Below the pieces are notes generated by a model that was not told where the DNA came from, made no database searches, and saw nothing but the letters and a program-made list of their open reading frames with translations. A stretch of 64,000 nucleotides of DNA from Alviniconcha marisindica (taxonomy: Eukaryota > Mollusca > Gastropoda > Provannidae), in the NCBI GenBank assembly GCA_018857735.1, contig JABMCL010000188.1, positions 1,870,001-1,934,000 of the forward strand, in the 5' to 3' direction. Both the position numbers and the translations under genes were made by a program. Positions 36,465 to 50,200 of the stretch are shown here, piece by piece. Within the stretch, counting starts at the first letter, position 1, and the number at the start of each line of letters is the position of its first letter.

Positions 36465-37818
36465 ATGCAGGTGACTGCACGGAGCATAACTGAAATATTT
36501 TATTTGCTAGCCAAAAGAATGCAATCAGGCAGAAATAGTTTTCAGCCAAAATCATACAGAAAACAAATCCCCTCTGGCTGATTTGGCGACCAGGATTTTA
36601 GCAGGCCAACTTTCTCTCGTCGAACAGTCTTTGGGATCAGATTACAGATTCCCAGAAGAAGAAAAACTGGCCCAGAAATTTAGGGGGCTTATCCATCCAA
36701 AGAGCAAAACAGTTAATATATATATATTCCCTGAAACCTTCCTTGAATGTCTATACACATATTCCCTCAGTACACAAAGTCTGTGTACCATATACACACT
36801 AAAGGTCCCAGGGGTGGAAAAACACCTGCCTTGGCATAAAGTCTGTTCATGTTCAGCAGTATGATGGCTACCTTAACACACCCATGGAAGGCAATGCAAA
36901 AATCCCAGGAAATCAGCTGCAAATCCTAAAGGTGTGGGCTGTACCTCAGTGTTTACCACAGTGCACTGGCAATCCAGTAAAAGCAGCTACCGTGGGTTTA
37001 ACTCCCAGTGGAGGTGAAGGGACTTTTTATGTTGTTGTTCTAAGTCAACACTTTTTATGTTGTTGTTCTAAGTCAATGCTTTTTATGTTGTTGTTCTAAG
37101 TCAACGCTTTTTATGTTGTTCTAAGTCAACGCTTTTTATGTTGTTCTAAGTCAACGCTTTTTATGTTGTTGTTCTAAGTCTTTATGTTGTTGTTCTAAGT
37201 CAACGCTTTTTATGTTCTTGTTCTAAGTCAACGCTTTTTATGTTGTTGTTCTAAGTCAACACTTTTTATGTTGTTGTTCCAAGTCAACGCTTGTGCAGTC
37301 TCAAAAGTACCAGTCTTGTATTTGAGTTAATAATAATATCACCTGCTAAGATGTTGCCAACATTTGTTTTATAAAAGAACTGTATGTCCACCTTTTGACA
37401 ACTATGGTTAGCTGGTGGCACGGAAAGGCAGCAATGACACACGCACAAGCAGAGCAACACGACCCAAACTAATAACAACTCCTCCAACCAGGAGAGGAAG
37501 AAGGAGTGTAGCCATAGAGAGTTATCTGTACCTGACAGGGCCACGGTGGGCATGGTAGGCAACAGAGGGTCGACCGCGGTAGAGCGGGACGCCATCGCTG
37601 AGTCGCGGCAGGGGCAAGGTGAGGATCAAACCCACGTTGGTTCCGATCCAGAGCAGGCCTGTGCTGGCTGCAAGGCAGGTCACCATGCAGTCACTGGTCT
37701 CCGCTGAGCCAGACTTCTCTGCAACAACAGTTTCTCTTTCCCCTCAAACATGGCATGCTCTCCACTGACCCACCGTCAAAGAGTAAATACAGTTTAATCC
37801 AGTTTCTTTGTTTCTTTT

Positions 37819-37853
<35 letters not shown>

Positions 37854-40062
37854 AAAAATTGTTTTTAATTGGTCTTACTTTGCCTTATTATTGCTCTGTT
37901 CGTATGATGTGATGTTTTAGACAGAAATTAGTTTTGTTTTGTTTTTAAGTCGTTTTTTCTCTAGCGTATTTAATGAATTCTTGTTTGATGTATTGAGTGT
38001 TGCTGTGTTTGTCATCAGGGACAGATTTGTAAAAAAGCCGACACGTGCTTAAATCTTTATCCCTGTGTAATAAAGTATTATCTTATCTTATCTTATCTCT
38101 CTCTTTTTTGACCAAGCCCTCTAAACACTAGAATTGGTTGTCTACCTGCAGACTTTGAGTGTATAATGGACGAAGAAGAGAAGTGACAACGTAGAATAGC
38201 AATTTCCCCATCTTCTTCACCCAGCTTGTGACCCTCAAAACAAGTCAGATCTTCTGAATAACTATACACTTGCTGGTATATGGAGGACACTTCATGGCAA
38301 AAATCTAGAAATCTTGGCATTCAGACATAGTTCCATAGTTCAGAAATTCAAAACTCTAATACCCACAGTTAATCTGGGAACCTGTGCATTCAGGAACTGA
38401 ACCACAATTTTAATCCCCCCCCCCCCCCCCCCATTATAGGCTGTACATCCCCCTACTCTGCCCCCCCCCCCCCCCTCATTATAGGCTGTACACTCCCCCC
38501 CCACTCTGCCCCCCTCCCCCATGCATTAAAGGCTGTACATCCCCCCCACTCTGCCCCTCCCCCCCCCACCATTAAAGGCTGTACATCCCCCACTCTGCCC
38601 ACCCACCCCCGCATTATAGGCTGTACATCCCCCCCCCCCCACTTATAGCTGTACATTCCCCCACTCTGCCCCCCCCCCCCCCTGCATTAATAGGCTGTAC
38701 ATCCCCCACTCTGCCCCCCCCCTTCCCCCTGCACTTATGGCTGTACACCCCCCCCCCCCCGCATTATAGGCTGTACATCCCCCCCCCCCCCCCCCCCCGC
38801 ATTATAGCTGTACACCCCCCCCCCCCGATTATAGGCTGTAACCCCCCCCCCTCCCCCCCCCCATTATAGGCTGTACATCCCCCCCCCCCCGCATTATAGG
38901 CTGTACATCCCCCCATTCTGCCCCCCCCTGCATTATAGGCTGTACATCCCCCCCCCCCCCCCGCATTATAGGCTGACCCCCCCCACTCCCCCCCCCCCAT
39001 TATAGGCTGTACACTCCCCCCCCCACTCTGCCCCTCCCCCACATTAAGGCTGTACACCCCCCTACCCCTGCCCCCCCCACACACACACACCCTGCATTAT
39101 AGGTCTACCCCCCTACTCTACCCCCCCCCCTCATTATAGGCTGTACCCCCCCCCCCCATTATAGGCTGTACATCCCCCCTACTCTGCTGCTGTGCTGTCT
39201 GTACACAGCACACCTGCAAGCACTTTGTTGACAGTGTTGGCCACACTCATCTCCCAGAATGAAACACAAACATTTCCCACATCTGGCAAAAACACACACA
39301 TGACCCACATCTAACAGACACCCCCCCCCCTCCCCTCAATCTGTGCTGTTTATACACAATGCACCTGTAAGCACTTTGTTGCTGGCCCCACCTGTCCCCC
39401 ACAATCACACACACACATGACCCACATCTAGCCAAGACCATCACCCCCCCCACCCCACCCCCACCCCCACAACCTCTGTCTGACTTAGCCTAGACCCCCC
39501 CCCCCCCCCCCCCCCCCATCAACCTGTGCTTCCCATACACAGCGCACCTGCAAGCACTTTGTTGACGGTGTTGGCCACACTCATCTCCTGCAGGTTGTCC
39601 ATGGTTTCCACATGGAAGAGGCGCACAGACGCACTGCAGTGGAAGGCCACCCACACCCCCACACCGCTGCGCACCATCTGCAGAATGGCCGTCTCGTGGT
39701 TGCCAGACAGGGCGTGGACTGCCTGCACACCAACACAAGCAGCCGACACCTCCACCAGTGGTTCTTTCTTCATGGAGAGATTGATTGTTTGAACTTTATT
39801 TCTCAACGGTGAAGATATTAGCACAAAGGCCGACTCACATATCTGCCGTTGCTACAGTACTGCTAATAACCAAGACATTCACAGTTAAGTATTATTACAG
39901 AAGGCTATAGACAAATACAGCATCAGTAAAAATAAAAACAATAATTAATAAAATAATAATAATAACAACACATATAAAACCAGACAGCGATTGCAACGGA
40001 AATGAAAAAAATAGCAGTGAAAAACAACTGGAGCAAAAAAGTCTAAAACACAGTCAAACACA

Positions 40063-40103
<41 letters not shown>

Positions 40104-41262
40104 CAACAACAAAAAACTAAAAGAAAAACTAAAAAACACACACAAAAACTGGGTAATTTACAGAGAGAGCAGGAGTAGGGGAGGGATAAAATTAAGCTTA
40201 AGAAAAACGACAACATCAACAAGGAAAAAGAAATGGATACTAAATTAGTGCATAAAATTAAACAAAAAACAACAACAACAAACAAAAAACAACAACAACA
40301 AAACACACACGCAACAAATACAACAAAAATATAAGCAAATTAATAAGTAAAAGATATAGAAGGAATATATACATATACACACGTTCATGTATATACACAG
40401 ACATGTATGCACATATTACACACACACGCGTGCACACACACCCCTCCTCCACATACACGGCAATGATGTGGCAATGAATATTCTAATAGTACTGCGATGA
40501 TAACAATATACTACCGCTAATACTATGAACAGAAATTGGAAAGATAAAAGGATTAAAACATTTAAATTAATATTTTGTATACTTAGCACAGAGCTGGTAT
40601 ACAATCAAGACAAGAAATGTACCTCACCATCCAAGGAAAATATATCCATATATTTTAAACCTAATTGCACGCACACACCTGGGCATGCGCACACACTTAT
40701 ACATAAACACATAAAATGCCAGGTGTATCAAACATTAGGAAACTAAATACTGTACAGTTCAAGACTGAAAACTTATATGTTACATTCAGTACGAAAATAT
40801 TGAAGAGCTTTAGATTTGAATGTGCTCACTGAGCATGCTATTTTAAGACTTCTAGGTAGCGCATTCCAACAAAAGGATCCAGAATAAGCAAAACTCATCT
40901 TATAAATGTCAATTCTTGTTTTGGGCAAAATAAGAATGCTGTTCCGTGAACTATGGTTGTTGCGCGCTCCAGTGCAGACAAGCTGTCTCAGATATTGGGG
41001 TGATTTGTTATGGATAACTTTATGCACTAAGATACATTTATTACACTGAAGATGCTCTTTTAAAGGTAATGGACCATATGAAATGTGCCCTCGTCCAGTA
41101 AGCATTGGCGAAGCAGCACAAAGAACTTTGACTGCACGTTTGTGTACAGCTTTAAGTTTTTTTATATGTACATCACTGCAGCCATCCCATACAGAGAGAG
41201 AAGAAGAAGAAAAAAAGAAAGCATGGATATGAGCCAGGCAACTCCAGATATATTTCTCTCAC

Positions 41263-41295
<33 letters not shown>

Positions 41296-44200
41296 GAGAG
41301 ACAGAGAGAGAGAACTTGAACGTGAAAACTTTATTTTACAAGGATTGTAGTTTAAGTTCAGCTAAAAACACGTCTAACTACTAGTCCTTGCTAAACTACT
41401 GAGAGACAGAGACAGAGATGATTTTACTGTGATTCTGACCCACAAGGCACCGTCCCGAGTGACCTGGCACCACGCCCTCTGACTGTGACTCACAAAACAC
41501 TGTCCTAACTAACCAGCATTTTGAGACTGTCAATCTCCACTATGTGGACGCGATGGCCGCAAGCAACCCACAGGTTGTCCTCCACCACCAGCTGGCATGT
41601 CACTGGACTTCGTCCCAACTGCAGCGTCCGGTGGGTCTTGATGCACCACTCACCCACTAAAAACACACAGCACAGGTGACAAGGTCACTTCACTGCCACT
41701 GAAAACACACAGCACAGATGACAAGGTCACTTCACTGCCAGCGAAAACACAGCACAGGTGACAAGGTCACTTCGCTGCCAGCAAAAACACACAGCACAGA
41801 TGACAAGGTCACTTCACTGCCAGTGAAAACACACAGCACAGGTGACAAGGTCACCTCACCGGCAGCGAAAACACACAGAACAGGTGACAAGGTCACTTCA
41901 TTGCCAGTGAAAACACACAGCACAGGTGACAAGGTCACCTCACCGGCAGTGAAAACACACAGCACAGGTGACAAGGTCACTTCACTGCCAGTGAAAACAC
42001 AGCACAGGTGACAGGGTCACTTCACTGCCAGCGAAAACACACAGCACAGGTGACAAGGTCACTTCACTGCAAGCGAAAACACACAGCACAGGTGACAAGG
42101 TCACTTCACTGCCAGTGAAAACACACAGCACAGGTGACAAGGTCACTTCACTGCCAGGGAAAACACAGCACAGGTGACAAGGTCACTTCACTGCCAGCGA
42201 AAACACACAGCACAGGTGACAAGGTCACTTCACTGCCAGTGAAAACACACAGCACAGGTGACAAGGTCACTTCACTGCCGGTGAAAACACACAGCACAAA
42301 TGACAATCACACATCACCACCACTGAAAACACACAGCACAAATGACAAGCACACACCACCACTGAACATGTACAGCACAAGTGACAAGCACACATCACCA
42401 CCACTGAACACGCACAGCACAGATGATGCCGCACCCATACTGACAACAGAGACCTACAGCAGGGATGAGGCACTTCAGTTCAGGCCTGCTACACTCCCAG
42501 TAAAATATCCATCCCTTCTCCACACAATTTCCCAACCAGAACAACACACTACTGGACACAGACTATCAGGAACAGAATTTTTAAAAATTCACGCACACAC
42601 ATGCAAAACTGATACCACTGCTCAGCCACAGAGGACAGAAAAGCAGCCTATGTAATGTCAGAGCAAGAGGTGGGCTGCGTACGATCATTCCTGGAGTAGA
42701 CAAGCACTGCCCCGTCATCAAGTCCACAGAAGAGCCGCTCGTCCACAAACTTGATGCTGGTCACTCGCCCAGGGACTCGAACCAGCGCCAGCGGGTCCCG
42801 TATGGCCGTGCTGCCCCCACCGCTGCTGAGAGGAAATACCACCATCCTGCAAAGCAAAAGACCACAGTGTGATCAGAGGGACCTGGCCTTGATCAGAGGC
42901 TCCTGGCACTGTCTTTATTGGTAGCTGTTGTCAATGGGAAGTATCGCCATCGTACAAAGAGAAAGAACACAGCACAATCAGAAGGACCAAGCCCTAATCA
43001 GAGATAAGTGACATTGTCATTGTCATTATTTGTGGCTGTTGAATATCACCATCCTACAAGGAGAAAGACCACAGTGCAATCAGAAGGATACATTGTCATT
43101 GTCATTATTTGTGGCTGTTGAATATCACCATCCTACAAGGAAAAAGACCACAGTGCAATCAGAAGGATACATTGTCACTGTCATTAGTTGTGGCTGTTGA
43201 ATATCACCATCCTACAAGGAAAAAGACCGCAGTGCAATCAGGACCCAGCCCTGACACTGTCATTATTTGTGGCTGTTGAATACCACCATCCTACAAGGAA
43301 AAAGACCGCACTGCAATCAGGACCTGGCCCTGACATTATTTGTGGCTGTTGAATATCACCATCCTACAAGGAAAAAGACCGCACTGCAATCAGGACCTGG
43401 CCCTGACATTATTTGTGGCTGTTGAATATCACCATCCTACAAGGAAAAGGACCGCACTGCAATCAGGACCTGGCCCTGACATTATTTGTGGCTGTTGAAT
43501 ACCACCATCCTACAAGGAAAAAGACCACAGTGCAATCAGGACCCAGCCCTGACACTGTCATTATTTGTGGCTGTTGAATACCACCATCCTACAAGGAAAA
43601 AGACCACAGTGCAATCAGAAGGGCCTGGGCCCAAACAGTGGCTAGTGAGACGGTCATTACTGGCGTCTTACTGTCTCTGGCCACCAGGCTGGGGCCAAAG
43701 CAAAGTGGTTACTGTGTCAGAGTTCTGTGTGGGATTTTTATGACATGGTAAACTCCAGTGCTGAAATCCCCCAAGTCACAGTGCAACTGCCAGAGAGGTG
43801 GGTAACGCTGCAAGTGATTTCAAATTCCGTCTTCTTACTTGCTTCCCTGGCTGTGTAGCATCAGCGCTTGCTTGTGGTGTTGGAGAAATTTGTCAAATAT
43901 GAAGAAATTCAGTGAAATTTGCTCTGAATGTGGCACGTGGGAACAGCTGAAGGAAGTGGGTTGTACTTAACTCCCATCTTTCACTAGCATGCATAGTTTT
44001 AAGACTTCTAAAATAGTTTGATGAAGCAAGCTTCTGTGCCCGACTTGAATTTCTGCATCTGCCATAGCCCCCTCCCCTGTGCAGCTCGCTGACTCACTCG
44101 TTGTGTGCGTTGGACATCCACACGGTGTCCTCGCTGAAGAGAAACCTGTCAGTGTTCATCTCCTGGCCGCAGCCAGGGACCACCTCCACACACAGTATGT

Positions 44201-47200
44201 CGCTGTTGCAGGCCTTGAACGATTCCGTCAGCACAGGCCGTGTGCTGTGCAGTGACACAATGGACACCTGGCCAAGGGACGGTGTGGAGGTGCACACCCA
44301 TAGGTGCTGCATGCCCAGACTGCCCACTTGGGGCACTGAGGGTATGAAGACAGGTGTGGCACATTTCACCTGTAACAACACAGACATGTACACAGGGGAT
44401 GAAGATAGGTGTGTACACTTCACCTGTAACACAGACATGTACACAGGGTAAGAAGACAGGTGTTATACATTTTCCCTGCACCAACACAGACGTGTGAAGA
44501 CAGGTTTGCACACTTCACCTGTAACAACACAGACGTACTCAGGGGATGAAGACAGGTGATGTTCTCTTCACCTGTAACCAACACAGCCCTTTACACAGGT
44601 TATGAAAACAGATGTAGCAGACTTCACTTGGAACCAACACAGACATGTACACAGAGTATGACAACAGGTGTGGCACACTTGATCTGTGCGTACACGTGCG
44701 TACCTCATTATGCTTTGAATGAATAGGTACATATTATTATATACAGATTTTTATGTGTAACCCATTATGTGTTTTGTACTTTTACATTCTTCTCTCTGTG
44801 TAACTCTTTATGTATTTCATACTTTTATGTCCATTAAGCTGCAAAAGCATTTTTGCTGGCAAAAGTGCTCTATAAATTCCCCATTTTTACTTTTATTATC
44901 ATTATTATTATTACCCACAGAAATGGAGAAAAACACCAAAAAACACCCAAATATTCACAACATTTCACTGCAACTGTAGAAGGACTTCAGTTTATACAAC
45001 CTTACACTGACTCCAGCAACTAATGTACTTTTGAGCCATACACCTCACCGTGCTGTACACGATCACCCACCGGTCAAGCGTGTGTGAGGTGCCCTGACCT
45101 CAAACTCCAGCCTGCAAGTGGAAGAAGTCGCCGCCACAGCCTCCAGTACCAACGCTTCAGCTGCCGCACAGACTACAGAAGCCGCACCTTCTTCCCCGGC
45201 ACAGTCAGGGACTGGAACGAACTCCCCCCAGATGCAGTTCTGCCCCCCACCCTTGGCACCTTCAAGTCGAAGGTCTCACCCCACTCCCAATAAATTCCAA
45301 AACTCTTTTTTCTTCTTCTTTGTCTTTTCCTCTTCTTTCGTCTTCTTTCTATTAACACTGCGCAGTAAACTAAAATGACACTAGTGGCCAGCAAGTAAGT
45401 AACTTGGTGTTTTACGCCAATAATGGCCAGCTTTGTGGCCGATGGTCATTAACGGAAGAAGAAGAAGAAGAAGAAGAAGAAGAAGAATTCCTAAGCACAC
45501 CATCAGGTACACAAACTGTGTGCAAAGGCCATCGCAGCACTAACACCTGGTTTACCTTGGTGAAGTGCCTGGGGACATCGACAGGTACACACTTCATGAA
45601 GAAGGCGGGCACAGGCTCCAGCTCCTCGCTGTCAGCCAAAGGGGACCGGTACCAGCCAGGCCGGTTCTGCTTCTCTGAAAACACCCACACAGTCCGCCTC
45701 TGTCACAGCTCCAGGCATGGTGGTAAACACTACTTCCCATCCCCACGCATTTCTGAGATCACTGCCCTTATTTCTGTCTCTTGTCTTTGAACTCCTGCAT
45801 CTTTTATGCTACTGCACTAAATTTCTAACTTTAAAAAAAGAAAGCACACCGAGCTGCGCTGATGTATCTATTTTCATGTGCCATACAATTTGAGCTTATG
45901 TTCCTTGTACTCTGTGTTAAATTTAAAAATGACTACTGGTTACTGCAATCAACACACGTTTCCTGCATTTGCTTCACTGTTTGACAAACTACAGGGTCAA
46001 ACTACAGGGTTTGCCCACAGTCTGCATTTTCAGGCCAACTTGCCCCTTTGTCTTGTGTCCCCTTTAATTATCGTACAAATGGTACTGCCCCCTACAGCAG
46101 GGATGTTTGCTGGAAAGCTGAAGTCAGAGCACAGTGATTAACACAAGATGGCTCGGATTCTGTCAGACTTCTGCTTAAACTGGTCAATTACAATGGCCCA
46201 AATTCTGTCAGACTTCAGCTTAAAATGGTCAATTACAATGGCCCAGATTCTGTCAGACTTCAGCTTAAACTGGTCAATTACAATGGCCCGGATTCTGTCA
46301 GACTTCTGCTTAAACTGGTCAATTACAATGGCCCGGATTCTGTCAGACTTCAGCTTAAACTGGTCAATTACAATGGCCCAAATTCTGTCAGACTTCAGCT
46401 TAAACTGGTCAATTACAATGGCCCGGATTCTGTCAGACTTCTGCTTAAACTGGTCAATTACAATGGCCCAGATTCTGTCAGACTTCTGCTTACTCAGTAA
46501 CCTCCAGACTGACTGCATGTTTTCTCTGAACTGTTTCACTCATGTTCCCATGGTAGTGTGACAAATGATCATTCTGACAAAATCTTAAGATAGGCTGACC
46601 GTACCTATGGCTAGTTTGGCCATGTTGAAGTCGACACACCATTCGTTCTTCACAGCAGCTGTGGGCGTCTGCATAATGTAGTGTGGCTTGTCGGCCCTGG
46701 AAAAAGACAAAGGCAGTGACTTCTGTCATTGTATCAACACCCACAGACCTGAAAGCAGGTAGCTCCAGACCGTAACAGAAAAAGACAAAGGCTGTGATTT
46801 CTGTCATTGTATCAACACCCACAGACCTGAAAGCAGGTAGCTCCAGACCTTGACCCACTCAACAGGATTTAGTTAATGGTAACTGGCTTTTGACATCCTG
46901 TCAACCACACATGGTCACCTCCAGACAAACTCAAAATGGGATGACCAGGAGGACCATGACAAACCATCAAAAGGCAGTAAAATTCAAACTCATGAACTTT
47001 GAAATTGTCCCTGGTTGCAGCATGAATGCTCTTAATTTTTTTACCCCCCCCCCCCCCCTACCTCAAAAAACAGTTGGCTAAAAATTGGACAAAGCCCCTT
47101 CATTCTGCCTCTGTCTCTCTGGAAACAGGAAATGCATGTAAAGTATGGTGGGATGTAAAAGAAGCGCGAAGCAAGCATGATACTAGATAATACTAATATT

Positions 47201-50200
47201 GTAATAATAAGCTATACACTTCTGAAGGCAGCACTGTCATTCAAGCCAATCAAGAGCTTCCCTGCATCCACTGTTATGGATTTTCTTCCTTAGTTTACAT
47301 TGCAATAACTTATGACATCATTCACACTGCAATATGACATTATTCACACTGCAATATGACATCATTCACACTGCAATATGACATCATTCACACAGCAATA
47401 TGACATCATTCACACAGCAATATGACACATTGTACTGAAACTGAGCTTACTTGGAGATGTCGACCAGGATAATGGAGCAGCTGTTGACCAGCCTCAGCTG
47501 TTCATCTTTTATCTGTATCATGCGCTGAAGGTCTGCCATCACTTCATTGAACAGCTCCTCTGATATGTTCTGCAAGGCACAAGTCTCAGTCAGATGACAG
47601 CTGACAGAACAGTCACACAAGTCTCGGTCAGATGACAGCTGACAGAACAGTCACACAAGTCTCCGTCAGATGACAGCTGACAGAACAGTCGCACAAGTCT
47701 CCGTCAGATGACAGCTGACAGAACAGTCGCACAAGTCTCCGTCAGATGACAGCTGACAGAACAGTCGCACAAGTCTCCGTCAGATGACAGCTGACAGAAC
47801 AGTCGCACAAGTCTCCGTCAGATGACAGCTGACAGAACAGTCGCACAAGTCTCCGTCAGATGACAGCTGACAGAACAGTCGCACAATTCTCCGTCAGATG
47901 ACAGCTGACAGAACAGTCGCACAATCTCCGTCAGATGACAGCTGACAGAACAGTCGCACAATTATCCGTCAGATGACAGCTGACAGAACAGTCGCACAAT
48001 TCTCCGTCAGATGACAGCTGACAGAACAGTCGCACAATTCTCGGTCAGATGACAGCTGACAGAACAGTCGCACAATTCTCGGTCAGATGACAGCTGAAAA
48101 ACAAAAAGTTTTAAACACAAAAGTTCTCGGTCAGATGACAGCTGACAGAACAGTCACACAATTCTCGGTCAGATGACAGCTGACAGAACAGCCACACAAT
48201 TCTCGGTCAGATGACAGCTGACACAACAGCCACACAATTCTCGGTCAGATGACAGCTGACAGAACAGCCACACAAGTCTCGGTCAGATGACAGCTGACAG
48301 AACAGTCACACAAGTCTCGGTCAGTAAATTAAGTTGTTGTTAATACTTTTTATAATTGTTTTTATTAGGACATTAAGTTTTAAGATGTAGACCTCATAGA
48401 CAATTTCTATGTGATATGCTTGATGTCAGTTGGATTTCTCATGTATTTATTCACGAATGACTTTTTACCTGGCTGTTTGATGTTTGTTGTTGTAATTTAA
48501 TGTTTTATGATTGGCGTGAGTGTGTGACGAGTGTACTTGGCACCACAAAACATTCTGAGTGCAGCTGTACTGACTCTTGGCAATAATGTTGTACTGTCAC
48601 TGTGTCAGTAACTGGATTTTAATGCCCTGTCAACCATACAGGGTCACCTCAGAACAACACAATGACATGTGTGTGTCTATACGGGGAGTGGAGTGGAGGG
48701 GGGGGGGGGGGGGGAGGTATGTTTGACGAAAAAATTTGTGTGCATGTTAATACTGTGTGCTTTGATGTCAGCTGTTTTAGCTTAATATATGAAATGTAGG
48801 CACCTAGGACTCACTCAGGACAGGGCGTTCCAAGATCCCACGATTACCATTATTCTCATAACAAAGGCCATGATCAGATGCTTGGTTTTGGTTGCATAAC
48901 ACCCCCCACTATTTTGGGGAGGGGGGGGGGGGGGGGGGGAGGAAGAAGGATAGGGAGGAGTCTATGCCTGGATGCCATAAAAACAGAGTGAGGAGAACTG
49001 ACATAGCCCTGGTAGGTGCGGCGCAGTGTCTTCATGAGGCTGCTGATCTTGCCAAACACAGTCAGGTCATGCAGCATGTCATGAAGCTCGGTGTAAAGGT
49101 GGAAGGGGTCATCCACTGGCTTTTCTGTAACATAACACAGTCTACAATACAAACTGCAAAGTTTCACATACCATGTTCATAGTTCACACAGGTAGAGGGA
49201 GAGAAAAATCGAGGAATTCCACTGGCTTTTCTGTAACATAACACAGTCTACAATACAAACTGCAAAGTTTCACATACCATGTTCATAGTTCACACAGGTA
49301 GAGGGAGAGAAAATTTAAGGAATTTCAAGAACCTTTTTTTCCCTTTCTTTCTAGGACCTAAAAAAGAAGAAGAAAAAAAAGAGAAAAACATAATTTTGCA
49401 AGAAGAAAATTTAAGGAATTTCAAGAACCTTTTTTTCCCTTTCTTTCTAGGACCTAAAAAAAGAAGAAGAAGAAAAAAGAATAATATAATTTTGCAAGAA
49501 GAATACATTGTTCATTACTGGACTGAAATATGGCTCAGATAAGTAAAATGGATACTATGGACAAGGCAGGAAAATTCATGTTTTACCTGTACTACTTTCT
49601 CTGTAAAGACTTAGAAGTGAGGCTCACCTGTACTGCTGTCTCCATACAGACCTAGAGGTGAGGCTCACCTGCACTGCTGTCTCTATACAGACTTAGCGGT
49701 GAGGCTCACTTGTACTGATGTCTCCATGCATACCTAGTGGTGAGACTGACCAGTACTGCTGTCCGCACAGACCTAGTGGGGAGTTTATCCTGTACTGCAG
49801 TCTCCATACTAAGCTAGCAGTGAGGTTCACCTGTACTGCTGTCTCTGCACTCACCTAGTGGTCAGGTTCACCTGTACTGCTGTCTCTACATTCGCATAGA
49901 GGTGAGGTTCACCTGTACTGCTATCTCCATACTGACCTAGTGGTGAGGCTGACCTGTACTGCTGTCTTTATACAGACTTCATGGTGAGGCTCACTTGTAC
50001 TGATGTCTTCATGCATACCTAGCGGTGAGGCTGACCTGTACTGCTGTCTCCAGACTCACCTAGAGGTGAGGCTGACCTGTACTGCTGTCTCCACACTCAC
50101 CTAGAGGTGAGGCTGACCTGCACTGCTGTTTCCATCCTGTTAATGGTGAGGCTGACCTGTACTGCTGTCTCCACACTCACCTAGAGGTGAGGCTGACCTG

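Noticed and set aside
42648..42682. Continuation of exon 17 past AATGATC to a stop (TQPTSCSDIT)
   Set aside because: Would end the protein within the propeller; the GTACGC donor joins exon 18 in frame and restores the expected blade.
46138..46561. A 133-137 codon open frame on each strand
   Set aside because: 45 bp repeat artefact inside an intron; exons 14 and 15 join in frame without it.
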